DNA of 64,000 nucleotides from JAKAWM01 sp049966695 (GCA_049966695.1 JBMFUG010000002.1:1-64000); one strand, 5' to 3'. Shown: positions 8,573 to 17,935, counted from the stretch's first letter. Numbers and translations: made by a program. The notes: generated by a model not told the origin, from the sequence alone.

Positions 8573-10078
8573 ATGCCTGGGACGTTCGAAAGGGCCGCTT
8601 TACGGCGGCCCAAGCGCACAGTGAAGGCAGCGGCACGAGCGGCTAGCAAGGGCCTTGCCGTGCTAGCAGGCTTGGGGCTGGCCATGACTGCGACCGCTCC
8701 GGTGAGCACTGCTCAAGTTGCGAGCAGCGTAGGAAGTACCAGTACGGCTCCCGTCCAGGTCAGCATCGGCAGGGCCGTCTACCAAAGGATCGACGGGTTC
8801 GGTTTCTCAGACGCGTTCGGCCAGGCCGCGAACTTGGCGGCCATGCCGTCAGATGTCCGGTCTGAGGTGTACGCACTGCTGTTTGACCCAACGAAAGGTG
8901 CCGGCCTAGACATTGTGCGCTTTGGGATCGGTGGGGCCGGGACAGTGAGCGACCAGCTTTCCTTAGGCCAGGCCGCCCTCAGTTTTGGCGTCCGCACTTT
9001 CTACGCAGACGCGTGGAGCGCCCCCGGCTTGATGAAGAGCAATGGTTCACAGGACAACGGGGGCTATTTGTGCGGCTCGCCCGGTGCCAACTGCATCAAC
9101 GGTGATTACCGCCAGGCGTACGCTGACTACTTGGCCGCGACCGCCAAGGCCTTTGCTGAGCAGGGGTTGCCGCTGCAGGCGGTGGACTTTGTGAACGAGC
9201 CCGAGATCGGCCCCGGTTACCCGAGCATGCTTATGACGCCAGCGCAGGCCGCAGATTTTGTGCCGTATTTGGGCCGCGCCCTGCAGCAGGAAGGCTTGAG
9301 GACCACGGTCGCGTGCTGCGATGCGGAGGGATGGGCTAACAGCGGCGGTTTTGAAGGGGCTCAGGCCTACACGCAAGCTGTCCTCTCCGACCCGCAGTCA
9401 GCTCGCTATGTCGGCTTGATCACCTCTCATGGCTACACCTCGGCGCCGACGTTCCCATTGACCAACGAACGCCCGGTCTGGGAGACCGAGTGGTCGACTT
9501 TCCAGTCATGGGACCCAGCCTGGGACGACGGGACAGACGCGTCGGGGCTCGCTTGGGCGGACAACATTTACACCGCGCTCGTGGACGCGAACGTGAACGC
9601 GTTTTTGTACTGGTGGGGGACCACGACCTATAAGGAGAACGGGGACAACGAAGGGCTTATCATGCTCGGTTCCCCCGGCAGCCCGACGGCTGGCGCCTAC
9701 CAGGCGTCGGGGCGGTTGTGGGCCTTTGCGGCGTTCAGCCGTTTCGTGCGGCCAGGCGCCTTCCGCTTGGCTACGACGAGCTCAGACCCAGAGCTGGACG
9801 CTGTAGGGTTCCGCAGCGGGAGCCATTTGGTGCTAGTCGTGATCAACAACGCTAGCGAGCCAGAGCAGGTCAACTACCAACTGGGTGCCCCCATAGCCGG
9901 GACAGCTCAGCCTTACCTGACCGATAGCACTGACACCGGCACGGTCCAGGCGGCGGTCCCGGTGACGGACGGGTCCTTCAGCGCGTCCGTGCCTGCCGGT
10001 GCGGTGGTGAGCTACGTCATCACTGCCAATAGCCAAGGTTTCCCTGGCACTGGGGGCTTTGGCCGACCGGTCCGCTGA
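8573..10078 (+). CDS. Secreted glycoside hydrolase, family 30-like
   Basis: This 501-residue protein has a basic N-region and hydrophobic core (residues ~20-45) typical of a signal peptide, ending near AQVASS. The (beta/alpha)8 domain begins with QRIDGFGFSDAFG, the GH30 'GFGgs' opening. The acid/base glutamate lies in VDFVNEPEIGP (near 213) and the nucleophile glutamate in PVWETEWSTF (near 305). The last ~100 residues form the beta-sandwich side domain typical of GH30. Substrate could be xylan, beta-1,6-glucan or galactan; the subfamily cannot be fixed by eye. A strong ribosome site, AGGAGG at 8561-8566, precedes the ATG by 6 bases. Two palindromic sites upstream suggest sugar-dependent repression. 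Confidence 0.85.
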   Translation: MPGTFERAALRRPKRTVKAAARAASKGLAVLAGLGLAMTATAPVSTAQVASSVGSTSTAPVQVSIGRAVYQRIDGFGFSDAFGQAANLAAMPSDVRSEVYALLFDPTKGAGLDIVRFGIGGAGTVSDQLSLGQAALSFGVRTFYADAWSAPGLMKSNGSQDNGGYLCGSPGANCINGDYRQAYADYLAATAKAFAEQGLPLQAVDFVNEPEIGPGYPSMLMTPAQAADFVPYLGRALQQEGLRTTVACCDAEGWANSGGFEGAQAYTQAVLSDPQSARYVGLITSHGYTSAPTFPLTNERPVWETEWSTFQSWDPAWDDGTDASGLAWADNIYTALVDANVNAFLYWWGTTTYKENGDNEGLIMLGSPGSPTAGAYQASGRLWAFAAFSRFVRPGAFRLATTSSDPELDAVGFRSGSHLVLVVINNASEPEQVNYQLGAPIAGTAQPYLTDSTDTGTVQAAVPVTDGSFSASVPAGAVVSYVITANSQGFPGTGGFGRPVR

Positions 10079-10154
10079 AGTCTGCTCCGCCCGGTGGCGT
10101 CCTCTGGTGTGGCGGGCCGGGTGCCCGGCGTGGCGGCTGCAGTTAGTTGCGCAG

Positions 10155-12542
10155 CTAGCGCGCCGGGCTTTGCCCGGTCCTGATGAGGGCGCCTGCAACG
10201 GCCGCTTGGCCCAGGCTTATGCCGCCGTCGTTCGTCGGGGCCCGGGAGTGGAGGAGCACCTTGAAGCCGGAGGCCTCTAGTGACGACGCTGCTCGTTCAA
10301 CCAAGAGCACGTTTTGGAACACTCCGCCTGACAGCGCTACAAGGGACAGCCCAGTGACCTCACGTGCTCTTTGGCAGGCGGCCACGATCCCCTGGGCTAG
10401 CGCATTTTGGAAGCGCGCAGCCACCACAGGGGGAGCGGTGCCCGACGAGAGGTCTAGAGCCGCAGCGCGTGCTAGTTCTTTACCCAACATCTGAAAGGGC
10501 TCGGTTGTGCTGAGCGGGAGGGAGTAGGCAGAAAGCTCTGCAGGGTCCGCGAGCTGTTCCAGCTCAACGGCCGCTTGCCCTTCGTAGTTGACGGTGTCGC
10601 GCAGCCCTAGGAGGGAGGATATGGCATCGAACAGGCGGCCGACGCTTGAAGTCAGAGGACTTGCGAGACCACTGCGGGCCAGGGCGGTGACCGTGCCCCA
10701 CTCCTCGCCATGGCGCTCTACGATGCCCAGTTTGGCGGGGACTTGGCCGTCAAAGCCGAGGTCCAGGTAGGAAGCCGCCATCCGCCAAGGCTGTTTTACC
10801 GCGGTGGCGCCACCCGGCATGGGCACAGGCTCGAAGTGACCGAGGCGTTCGAAGCTCGCGAGGTCTGCGGCAAGGATCTCCCCGCCCCAGAGCGTCCCGT
10901 CAGTGCCAAAGCCCAGGCCGTCGAAGGCGACACCTATAACTGGGCCCGCTTCGTCGTTGTCTACCAGGCAGGAGGCAATGTGGGCGTGGTGGTGCTGCAC
11001 GCCCACCAGTTCGACGTCATCGAGGCCCAAGGCGTACTTGGTCGAGAGGTACTCCGGGTGCAGGTCGTGGGCGACCACCTGAGGGACGATGTCGAACAAC
11101 CGGGAAAAATGCTCGATCCCTTGTGCAAAGCTCTTCAAGGTTTCATAGTTTTCCAGGTCGCCGATGTGGTGAGAGAGAAAAGCGCGCCGCCCTTTGACCA
11201 GGCAGAAGGTGTTCTTGAGCTCAGCGCCGCAGGCGAGGACTGGTCTGGCAAAGGTCTCTTTTAGGATAAGCGGCTGTGGCACGAAACCGCGGGAACGGCG
11301 TACGACCGCTTCTTTGCCTCGTAAAAGCCGTGTGACCGAGTCATCCGTGCGCATGTGTACAGGCCGGTCGTGTGCCAAAAAGGCATCGGCGATGCCGCTC
11401 AGGCGCTGGCGTGCATCCAAGTCGTCATAGGCGATCGGTTCGTCTGAGACGTTGCCGCTGGTCAGCACGAAGGGCTGGCCAAGCTGGCGGGATATGAGGT
11501 GGTGGAGGGCTGTGTAGGGGAGCATGAGGCCCAGCTGACGGTTGCCAGGTGCCACCGACTGGGCGACGTCGGCCACAGGGCGGGCCAGACGTCGCAGCAG
11601 GACGACGGGGCGGCGAGGGCTTTCGAGCAGGCGGGCCTCGGCCTCGCTGACCTCACAAAGGCGACGGGCGGTGACCAGGTCGGCGACCATGACAGCGAAC
11701 GGCTTGTCTTCGCGGTGCTTGCGTGAACGCAGTGCGGCGGCGGCTCGTTCCGAGGTGGCCACTACGGCCAGGTGGTAGCCCCCCAAGCCTTTAATGGCGA
11801 TCACGCTACCTTGTCGCAGTAGCCCCACAGCAGCGTCAAGCGCATTGGCAGCGTTGGAGAGCGGCCGTCCGGAGGCGTCGACCAGGCTTAGCGAGGGCCC
11901 GCAGGCCGGGCAGCAAGTTGGTTGGGCGTGGAAGCGGCGGTTGGAAGGGTCATGGTACTCACGCTCACAATCGGGGCACATGGCAAAGCCAGCCATCGTG
12001 GTGTTCTGCCGGTCATAGGGAACAGCGCGGATGATCGTAAAGCGCGGGCCGCAGTTGGTGCAGTTGATGAAGGGGTAGAGGTAGCGACGGTCGGAGGGGT
12101 CTAACAGCTCCCTAAGGCAGTCGGGGCAAGTAGCCGTGTCCGGCGCTATGAGGGCCTGGCGTTCGCCAGCCGGGTCGCTTGGCACGATCCTAAAACCGTG
12201 CTCGCCACGTACGGGTACATGCCGGCTCTTGACCGTCTCGATGACGGCTAGCGCAGGGGAGCCCTCGCTCAGCCGGGCCATGAAGGCGTCGACCTTCGAG
12301 GCGGCACCTTCGACTTCGATGAAAACCCCGGTGGTGTCGTTGCCGACCAGCCCCGCAAGGCCGAGCTCGTCAGCCAACTGGTGGACGAAGGGGCGGAAAC
12401 CGACGCCTTGTACTACCCCCTCTACTCGTACGGCTAGACGGGTGGCCCGCGTACCGTGCCCTTGCGTCACCGGGCCTGCAACCAGTAGCTGGGAGCTTCG
12501 GACATCTTTGCCATGATGGCGGCGCCGCTCGGGCGCCGCCAC
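10155..12542 (-). CDS. hypF: Carbamoyltransferase HypF
   Basis: HypF activates carbamoyl phosphate and transfers the carbamoyl group to HypE for making the CN ligands of [NiFe]-hydrogenase. All four modules are visible: acylphosphatase (VRVEGVVQGVGFRPF near residue 38), paired zinc fingers (CPDCLRELLD near 138 and CPACGPSL near 210), a YrdC-like ATP-binding domain (IAIKGLGGYHL), and a Kae1-like carbamoyltransferase domain with the HHHAHIASC metal motif (near 515). The 795-residue length is standard. The start is uncertain: GTG at 12542, or the GTG 23 codons later, which would place the acylphosphatase domain closer to the N-terminus. No other hyp or hydrogenase gene is in the window. Confidence 0.95.
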   Translation of the reverse strand: MAAPERRRHHGKDVRSSQLLVAGPVTQGHGTRATRLAVRVEGVVQGVGFRPFVHQLADELGLAGLVGNDTTGVFIEVEGAASKVDAFMARLSEGSPALAVIETVKSRHVPVRGEHGFRIVPSDPAGERQALIAPDTATCPDCLRELLDPSDRRYLYPFINCTNCGPRFTIIRAVPYDRQNTTMAGFAMCPDCEREYHDPSNRRFHAQPTCCPACGPSLSLVDASGRPLSNAANALDAAVGLLRQGSVIAIKGLGGYHLAVVATSERAAAALRSRKHREDKPFAVMVADLVTARRLCEVSEAEARLLESPRRPVVLLRRLARPVADVAQSVAPGNRQLGLMLPYTALHHLISRQLGQPFVLTSGNVSDEPIAYDDLDARQRLSGIADAFLAHDRPVHMRTDDSVTRLLRGKEAVVRRSRGFVPQPLILKETFARPVLACGAELKNTFCLVKGRRAFLSHHIGDLENYETLKSFAQGIEHFSRLFDIVPQVVAHDLHPEYLSTKYALGLDDVELVGVQHHHAHIASCLVDNDEAGPVIGVAFDGLGFGTDGTLWGGEILAADLASFERLGHFEPVPMPGGATAVKQPWRMAASYLDLGFDGQVPAKLGIVERHGEEWGTVTALARSGLASPLTSSVGRLFDAISSLLGLRDTVNYEGQAAVELEQLADPAELSAYSLPLSTTEPFQMLGKELARAAALDLSSGTAPPVVAARFQNALAQGIVAACQRAREVTGLSLVALSGGVFQNVLLVERAASSLEASGFKVLLHSRAPTNDGGISLGQAAVAGALIRTGQSPAR

Positions 12543-12666
12543 TCGGGTGAGACCTTCACGCCGGGTGGCTCGTGGTGCGCTGCCCGCTGTCAGCGCCGCT
12601 TGCTTAGCCGCGGGAACGGCGGGCTAGGAGGCGGCACTCGAGGTGATCTACGTTTAGGCAACTCTC

Positions 12667-12677
12667 ACATAATATGT
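12667..12677. promoter_or_regulatory. AT-rich palindrome before the 2-oxoacid oxidoreductase operon
   Basis: ACATAATATGT is a symmetric 11-mer inside an unusually AT-rich patch (12660-12685) of the 225-bp gap between divergent hypF and porG. TAATAT within it could serve as a -10 element, but no good -35 is seen 17 bases upstream. It could equally be a regulator site. Confidence 0.25.
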
Positions 12678-12767
12678 TACAGTTACCTGCCCTGTTGGGA
12701 CTAGCGCCTTTGGCTATGTGACCATGGGCCCTACCTGGCGGCCGGAGAGGGCTGGGAACCTGGGGAC

Positions 12768-13352
12768 ATGTTCCAAGTCCGGGTCCATGGCCGCGGTGGC
12801 CAGGGGGTTGTCACGGCTGCCGAACTACTGTCTCTCGCCGCCTTTATCGATGGCCGTCAGGCTCAGGCGTTCCCGAGCTTCGGCCTTGAACGCATAGGGG
12901 CTCCAGTTGTCGCTTACTGCCGGGTGGCGGACGGCCCTATCCGCGCACGCGAGCCGGTGGTGTCTCCCGATGCCCTCATAGTGCAGGACCTGACGCTCCT
13001 CTCGCTACAAGAAGTTTGGAAGGGCGCGAGCCCCGCCACTTACGTGCTGCTTAACAGCCCCAAGCCGTGGCGGGAACTGGCGGGGGCCGAGCTGCTGAGC
13101 GGCTTCGACCCGTCTCGGGTCGTCGCGGCCCCGGCGACAGAGATCGCCCTTGCCCAAGTCGGGCGGCCCGTCTCTTATGCAGCCTTGCTCGGGGGTTTTG
13201 CCGCTCTGACGGGGGTTGTCAGCTTGTCGGCAGTCAGCCAGGCCATCAGGCAACGTTTCTCGGGTTTGGCCGGTGAGCGCAATGTCGCCGCTGCTGCTGA
13301 AGCGTTCCGTTTGGTCGACCTCGCGCGTAACAGTTCTTCATGGGCCGTTTAG
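12768..13352 (+). CDS. porG: 2-oxoacid:acceptor oxidoreductase, gamma subunit
   Basis: This 194-residue protein opens with VRVHGRGGQGVVTAAELL, the diagnostic glycine-rich motif of the gamma subunit of pyruvate/2-oxoisovalerate ferredoxin oxidoreductases. FPSFGLERIGAPV follows, another family signature. It is the first of four tightly packed genes, with 3 bases to porA. The complex oxidatively decarboxylates a 2-oxoacid to the acyl-CoA. The gamma-alpha-beta order with separate subunits is the archaeal/anaerobe-type arrangement rather than a single-chain enzyme. The specific 2-oxoacid is not determined. Confidence 0.92.
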   Translation: MFQVRVHGRGGQGVVTAAELLSLAAFIDGRQAQAFPSFGLERIGAPVVAYCRVADGPIRAREPVVSPDALIVQDLTLLSLQEVWKGASPATYVLLNSPKPWRELAGAELLSGFDPSRVVAAPATEIALAQVGRPVSYAALLGGFAALTGVVSLSAVSQAIRQRFSGLAGERNVAAAAEAFRLVDLARNSSSWAV

Positions 13353-13355
13353 GTC

Positions 13356-14609
13356 ATGCGCCAAATTGACGGCTCCGTGGCAGTTGCTGAAGCGGTGGCA
13401 GCCTGTCGGCCTGAGGTTGTCTCTGCCTACCCCATAACCCCACAAGCCCACATTGTCGAGGCTCTATGGTCAATGGTGCGTTCTGGCCGCCTGTCACCCT
13501 GCGAGCTCATAAATGCCGAGTCTCAGTTCTCGGCCATGTCGGTCGCGATCGGGGCCTCTGCTGCTGGTGCCCGTGCTTATACGGCTACGGCAAGCCAGGG
13601 GTTGTTGTCCATGGCTGAAGCCATTTACAACGCGGCCGGGTTGGGGTTGCCGGTCGTCATGACCCTTGCCAACCGGGCAATTGGTGCGCCTGTAAATATT
13701 TGGAACGACCACAGCGATGCAATGGCCGTGCGCGACGCCGGTTGGGTGCAGCTGTTCGCCGAGGACAACCAGGCGGCTGCTGATTTGCACGTCCAGGCTT
13801 TCCGGGTCGCCGAGGACCTGTCGGTCCCGGTCATGGTCTGCATGGACGGTTTTGTCCTCACCCACGCCTTCGAAGCAGTTGAGGTCCCGGGCCAAGGCCA
13901 GGTGGACGAGTTCCTCCCGCCCTACGAACCTCGCCAGGTGCTGGACCCCGCTGAGCCAGTGTCTGTCGGGGCCATGGTGGGGCCAGAGGCCTTCGAAGAG
14001 GTCCGTTACCTGGAGCACGTGAAACTGATGAGCGCGCTAGAGAAAATACCCCAAGTCGCTGAGGAGTTTTACCAGTCTTTCGGGCGCTACGCAGGCGGCC
14101 TCGTAGCCCCCTACCGAGCTGATGATGCTCACACGGTGGTGGTGGCCATGGGTTCTCTGCTCGGGACGCTAAAAGACATAGCCGACGACCTACGGCAAAA
14201 AGGTCACAAAGTCGGGGTGCTCGGTATCACCACCTTCCGTCCTTTTCCTGCGGCAGCTGTGCGCGAAGCTCTCTGGGGGGCCAGGGTAGTGATCGTGGTT
14301 GAAAAGGCCTTCAGCACCGGCTTTGGGGGTGTTCTTTCCACTGATGTAGCGACGGCGATGGGCCCGCTCCGGGCACCTATAGCGACGGTTGTGGCTGGGC
14401 TGGGAGGACGGCCGGTCAGCGCCACTTCCCTTGCCAGGATAATAGAAGGTTCCGAACGTGGCTACCTGGAGCGGGTCACGTTCTTGGACCTGGACCAGGA
14501 CCTTGTCGACCGCGAGCTGGCCCGTGCCGGGGCGCCTACGCGGCAAGGGGCGTCTAGCGCTAGCGTGCTTAGGGACGTGGCTCCGGGCTCTTTTGGCGGG
14601 GAGGTGTAG
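13356..14609 (+). CDS. porA: 2-oxoacid:acceptor oxidoreductase, alpha subunit
   Basis: The alpha subunit has 417 residues. The N-terminal half has the pyrimidine-binding TPP domain with AYPITPQAHIVEAL (near residue 25) and a glutamate in LINAESQFSAM (near 51). RAYTATASQGLLSMAE and FAEDNQAAADLHVQAFRVAE follow. The C-terminal domain II has VVAMGSLLGTLKD and VVIVVEKAFSTGFGG. ATG starts 3 bases after porG and only a short leader separates it from porB, so coordinated translation is likely. Length matches PorA/VorA and the alpha chain of phenylglyoxylate dehydrogenase. Confidence 0.92.
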   Translation: MRQIDGSVAVAEAVAACRPEVVSAYPITPQAHIVEALWSMVRSGRLSPCELINAESQFSAMSVAIGASAAGARAYTATASQGLLSMAEAIYNAAGLGLPVVMTLANRAIGAPVNIWNDHSDAMAVRDAGWVQLFAEDNQAAADLHVQAFRVAEDLSVPVMVCMDGFVLTHAFEAVEVPGQGQVDEFLPPYEPRQVLDPAEPVSVGAMVGPEAFEEVRYLEHVKLMSALEKIPQVAEEFYQSFGRYAGGLVAPYRADDAHTVVVAMGSLLGTLKDIADDLRQKGHKVGVLGITTFRPFPAAAVREALWGARVVIVVEKAFSTGFGGVLSTDVATAMGPLRAPIATVVAGLGGRPVSATSLARIIEGSERGYLERVTFLDLDQDLVDRELARAGAPTRQGASSASVLRDVAPGSFGGEV

Positions 14610-14610
14610 G

Positions 14611-15642
14611 GTGCCGTACCAAAGGGCTCAGTTCTGCCAAGTTGGCAGCCTTGCTGTCGGCAACCGCCTGCTTGCCCCTAAGGACCGTACAGTCCAGGCA
14701 AGCCCCGAGCGCGCGAGCTCTCTTGCCCCGGGGCACCGTGGCTGCCGAGGCTGTGGTGAGGCCTTGGCGGCGCGTTACGTGCTGGACGCTGCCATGGCGG
14801 CCACGGGCGGCCAGGTGGTGGTTGTCAACGCGACGGGGTGCCTGGAGGCGTTCTCGGCTTTTTACCCCGGCACTTCATGGCGCCTCCCATGGCTGCACTC
14901 TCTGTTCGGCAACGCCCCAGCCGTCGCCAGCGGGGTGGCTGCTGCGTTGAAGGCAACAGGTCGCTTGGACGTGAGGGTCGTGGCCCAGGGGGGTGACGGG
15001 TCTACTGGAGATACCGGTTTTGGGGCTTTGTCGGGGCTTTTCGAGCGCAACGACGACGTGCTTGTGGTTTGTTACGACAACCAGGCTTACATGAGCACGG
15101 GGGCGCAACGCCTTGCTCCGTCACCTTCTGTTGTCGGCAGCGCAAGCACGGAGGCGGCCAGCCCCGAGACAGCCAACGCGTTTGGCCAGGGCAAGAACAT
15201 CCCCGCTATCGCCATAGCCCACGGGATCCCATATGTGGCAACAGCCTCTGTTGCCTACGTGCACGACCTTGAGCACAAGGTTGCACGGGCCATGAGCTTT
15301 CGCGGTGCGCGCTACTTGCACATCTTGGCACCCTGCCCGCTTGGGTGGAAGAGCGCCACCAAAGACACGGTGCGGCTCGCGCGCTTGGCCGTAGAAAGTG
15401 GCCTGTTCGTCTTGTTGGAAGCCGAAGACGGCGAGGTGGTGGCGACCACGCCGCTGCGCCACCGGGTGCCGGTGAACGAGTACTTGCGCCTTCAAGGCCG
15501 TTATGACCACCTGTTCACAGGGCCGGGACGCCGGGACATAGTGGCCCGGATCCAGAAAATTGCAGACGACAACGTCGCTCGTTACGGCTTGGGACAGGAC
15601 AATGGAAAAGTTTTTCGCAATAACCCTCCCAGCCGGTTCTAG
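14611..15642 (+). CDS. porB: 2-oxoacid:acceptor oxidoreductase, beta subunit
   Basis: This is the TPP-binding beta subunit, 343 residues from GTG 14611. GGAGG lies ~6 bases upstream and the start is 1 base after porA. GHRGCRGCGEALAARY (near residue 40) carries cysteines expected to bind a [4Fe-4S] cluster, together with C71-type residues downstream (NATGCLEAF). The TPP motif is GGDGSTGDTGFGAL plus CYDNQAYMSTGAQR (near 130-165). A longer upstream reading exists but would overlap porA and lacks family similarity. Its 3' end overlaps the next gene by 41 bases. Confidence 0.92.
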   Translation: MPYQRAQFCQVGSLAVGNRLLAPKDRTVQASPERASSLAPGHRGCRGCGEALAARYVLDAAMAATGGQVVVVNATGCLEAFSAFYPGTSWRLPWLHSLFGNAPAVASGVAAALKATGRLDVRVVAQGGDGSTGDTGFGALSGLFERNDDVLVVCYDNQAYMSTGAQRLAPSPSVVGSASTEAASPETANAFGQGKNIPAIAIAHGIPYVATASVAYVHDLEHKVARAMSFRGARYLHILAPCPLGWKSATKDTVRLARLAVESGLFVLLEAEDGEVVATTPLRHRVPVNEYLRLQGRYDHLFTGPGRRDIVARIQKIADDNVARYGLGQDNGKVFRNNPPSRF

Positions 15643-17296
15643 CCTCGGCAACCGCACGGGCAACTGGCGGGAGGAGCGGCCTGTCTTTGTGGACTTGCTC
15701 CCGCCGTGCAATGACGCTTGCCCGGCGGGGGAAAACGTGCAGGGCTGGTTGTACGCGGCAGCAGAAGGTGATTACGAGGGCGCTTGGCGTGCAGTGATGG
15801 CAGACAACCCGCTGCCTGCCGTGACGGGCAGGGCGTGTTACCGGCCCTGCGAGGCGGCCTGCAACCGGGCGAAGCTTGACGAAGCGGTGAGCATAAATGC
15901 GCTCGAGAGGTTTGTCGGCGACTTTGCCATCGAAAGGGGATTGCACATTGAGCCGCCTGCCGTAGAGTCAGGCAAGAGGGCCCTGGTTGTCGGGGCTGGG
16001 CCCGCCGGTCTTTCCGCTGCTTACCACCTCCGGCGGCTTGGCCATGCGGTCGTCATCTACGAGGCGGCGCCTCTGCCTGGGGGGATGATGCGCTACGGGT
16101 TGCCCGAGTACCGCCTGCCGCGCCGTGTCCTCGACGCCGAGATAGCGCGGATAATTGACCTTGGTATTGAGCTGCAGCTGCGCCACCCAGTGGAGGACTT
16201 GGCCGCCTCTTTGGAGGAGGCCATATTGGCTGGCCGGTCCTTCGACGCAGTTTTCCTCGGTGTCGGTGCCCAGGTTGCCAAACGAGAGCACATACCAGCT
16301 GGCGGCTCGGCGCGCGTCATAAACGCCCTCGCCCTTCTGCGGTCAGTGAACGAGGGCGGGGTGCCGGCCCTCGGTAGGCATGTAGTCGTTTACGGCGGGG
16401 GCGACGCGGCCGTGGACGCCGCCCGTACGGCGAAACGCCTGGGCGCCGACGAAGCCGTGATCGTTTGCAGGTTCACCCAGGAGCTTATGCCGGCTCATCC
16501 CGAAGGACTGGAAGACGCCCTGGGCGAGGGCATAAAGGTCAAGTGGCTCTCGGCCATAACCCACGTCGCGCAGGGCAGCGTGCTCTTGGAGGACATGGAG
16601 CTGGACGAGGCCGGCTTGCCTCAGCCGACTGGTGAGGTCGAGGAGCTAGACGCCGATGCCTTGGTGCTTGACCTGGGCCAGGAAGCCGACCTGTCTCTCG
16701 TAGCCCGGATGGCGGGTGTGAGGGTGCACAAGGGATGGGTGTCGGTGGGGCCGACGATGATGACCGGTGAGCCCGGGGTCTTTGCCGGGGGTGACATGGT
16801 TGGGCGCGACATGACGCTGCCGGCGGCGATCGGCCATGGCAAGTTGGCGGCCCGGGCGATGCACGCCTACTTGGCGGGCTCAGAGCTAACTGTGCCGCGA
16901 CGCCATCAGCTGGCCGGGCCCGAGCGGCTCAATACGTGGTACTACTCTGATGCTGCGCGTTCGGTGCCGCCACGGCCAGAAGCGGCCAAGAGCGTGCCTA
17001 CCTTTGACGAGGTAAAAGCTGGGCTCGATGCCGAAAGCGCCGTTTTCGAGGCCCGCCGGTGCATGTCGTGCGGGAACTGCTTCGAGTGCGACAACTGCTT
17101 GGGGGTCTGCCCGGACAGCGCCGTCTTGAAGCTGGCGGACGCGGTCGTTGGTGGTGGCCCAGGTGCTGAGCCGGTGTTCGCGAGCGGAGGGAAGGGCCGG
17201 CGCTATGTCTTCGACTACGACTACTGCAAGGGCTGTGGCCTGTGCGCCGCCGAGTGCCCGTGCGGGGCCATCGTCATGGAGCCTGAGCCGACCTAA
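15602..17296 (+). CDS. GltD-like FAD/NAD(P) oxidoreductase fused to a 2[4Fe-4S] ferredoxin
   Basis: This is a 564-residue chain from ATG 15602, inside the end of porB. The first ~470 residues are GltD-like: DACPAGENVQGWLYAA and CYRPCEAACNRAKLD cysteine region, FAD site VVGAGPAGLSAAYHL (near 122) and NAD(P) site VVVYGGGDAAVDAART (near 262). The last ~95 residues hold two ferredoxin motifs, CMSCGNCFECDNCLGVCP and CKGCGLCAAECPCG. Thus one polypeptide appears to replace the separate delta (ferredoxin) subunit and a flavoprotein, linking the porGAB complex to NAD(P). The five-subunit phenylglyoxylate:NAD oxidoreductase of denitrifying aromatic degraders has a comparable flavoprotein subunit. Direction of electron flow is not known. 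Confidence 0.88.
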   Translation: MEKFFAITLPAGSSLGNRTGNWREERPVFVDLLPPCNDACPAGENVQGWLYAAAEGDYEGAWRAVMADNPLPAVTGRACYRPCEAACNRAKLDEAVSINALERFVGDFAIERGLHIEPPAVESGKRALVVGAGPAGLSAAYHLRRLGHAVVIYEAAPLPGGMMRYGLPEYRLPRRVLDAEIARIIDLGIELQLRHPVEDLAASLEEAILAGRSFDAVFLGVGAQVAKREHIPAGGSARVINALALLRSVNEGGVPALGRHVVVYGGGDAAVDAARTAKRLGADEAVIVCRFTQELMPAHPEGLEDALGEGIKVKWLSAITHVAQGSVLLEDMELDEAGLPQPTGEVEELDADALVLDLGQEADLSLVARMAGVRVHKGWVSVGPTMMTGEPGVFAGGDMVGRDMTLPAAIGHGKLAARAMHAYLAGSELTVPRRHQLAGPERLNTWYYSDAARSVPPRPEAAKSVPTFDEVKAGLDAESAVFEARRCMSCGNCFECDNCLGVCPDSAVLKLADAVVGGGPGAEPVFASGGKGRRYVFDYDYCKGCGLCAAECPCGAIVMEPEPT

Positions 17297-17338
17297 CCCG
17301 CCTGCCGTTGTGGCGCTAACCGAGGAATGATGTAAGAC

Positions 17339-17935
17339 ATGCTAGAGATCCCCGAGCCGGGTGGTTCCATGGGTGCCGACCCTGGGCCGCTCCAGGGCAA
17401 GTTGCTCGTTGCCAGCCCAGCGCTGGCGGATCCCAACTTTTCTCGGACCGTCGTCCTCATGCTGGCGCACGGGGAACAGGGCGGCCTTGGGCTGGTGCTG
17501 AACCGGCCAAGCCTGACTGGGGTAGCGGTACCGCTGCCGCAGTGGGAGTACCTGGCGTCTGCCCCGGAGGTTGTCTTCGTTGGCGGGCCGGTCAGTGAAG
17601 GCGCCATCTGCCTAGCACGTGTCAAGTCCGAGGTCTCTGTGCCGAGCTCCGGCTACCTGCCCCTGAGCGGCCCACTGGGGACGGTCGACTTGGAGTCGGA
17701 TCCCGCCTTCGTGGCTCCCTGGATCGAAAAGCTGCGCATTTTCGCCGGTTATGCAGGCTGGGGGCCGGGCCAGCTTGAGGCCGAGATCGCCGCTGGCGCT
17801 TGGTGGGCCGTTGACGCCAAAGACCAGGATGTCTTTAGCCAAAAGCCAGGCGACCTATGGAAGCAGGTCCTGCGCCGCCAAGGAGGGCGATTGGCCTTGG
17901 TCTCTGCCTACCCTGACGACCCGTCGCTCAACTGA
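17339..17935 (+). CDS. YqgE/AlgH family protein (UPF0301)
   Basis: A 198-residue protein with LQGKLLVASPALADPNFSRT (near residue 18), the family opening, then VVLMLAHGEQGGLGLVLNRP and VFVGGPVSEGAICL. The C-terminal part has the FAGYAGWGPGQLEAEI signature (near 138). The family is widespread and structurally defined, but its molecular function remains uncertain despite the historical AlgH regulator label. It lies 42 bases after the 2-oxoacid oxidoreductase operon and converges with typA. Confidence 0.92.
   Translation: MLEIPEPGGSMGADPGPLQGKLLVASPALADPNFSRTVVLMLAHGEQGGLGLVLNRPSLTGVAVPLPQWEYLASAPEVVFVGGPVSEGAICLARVKSEVSVPSSGYLPLSGPLGTVDLESDPAFVAPWIEKLRIFAGYAGWGPGQLEAEIAAGAWWAVDAKDQDVFSQKPGDLWKQVLRRQGGRLALVSAYPDDPSLN

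Noticed and set aside
10116..10129. Terminator GCCGGG-TG-CCCGGC between GH30 and hypF
   Set aside because: A two-base loop and no T-run; common by chance in GC-rich DNA.
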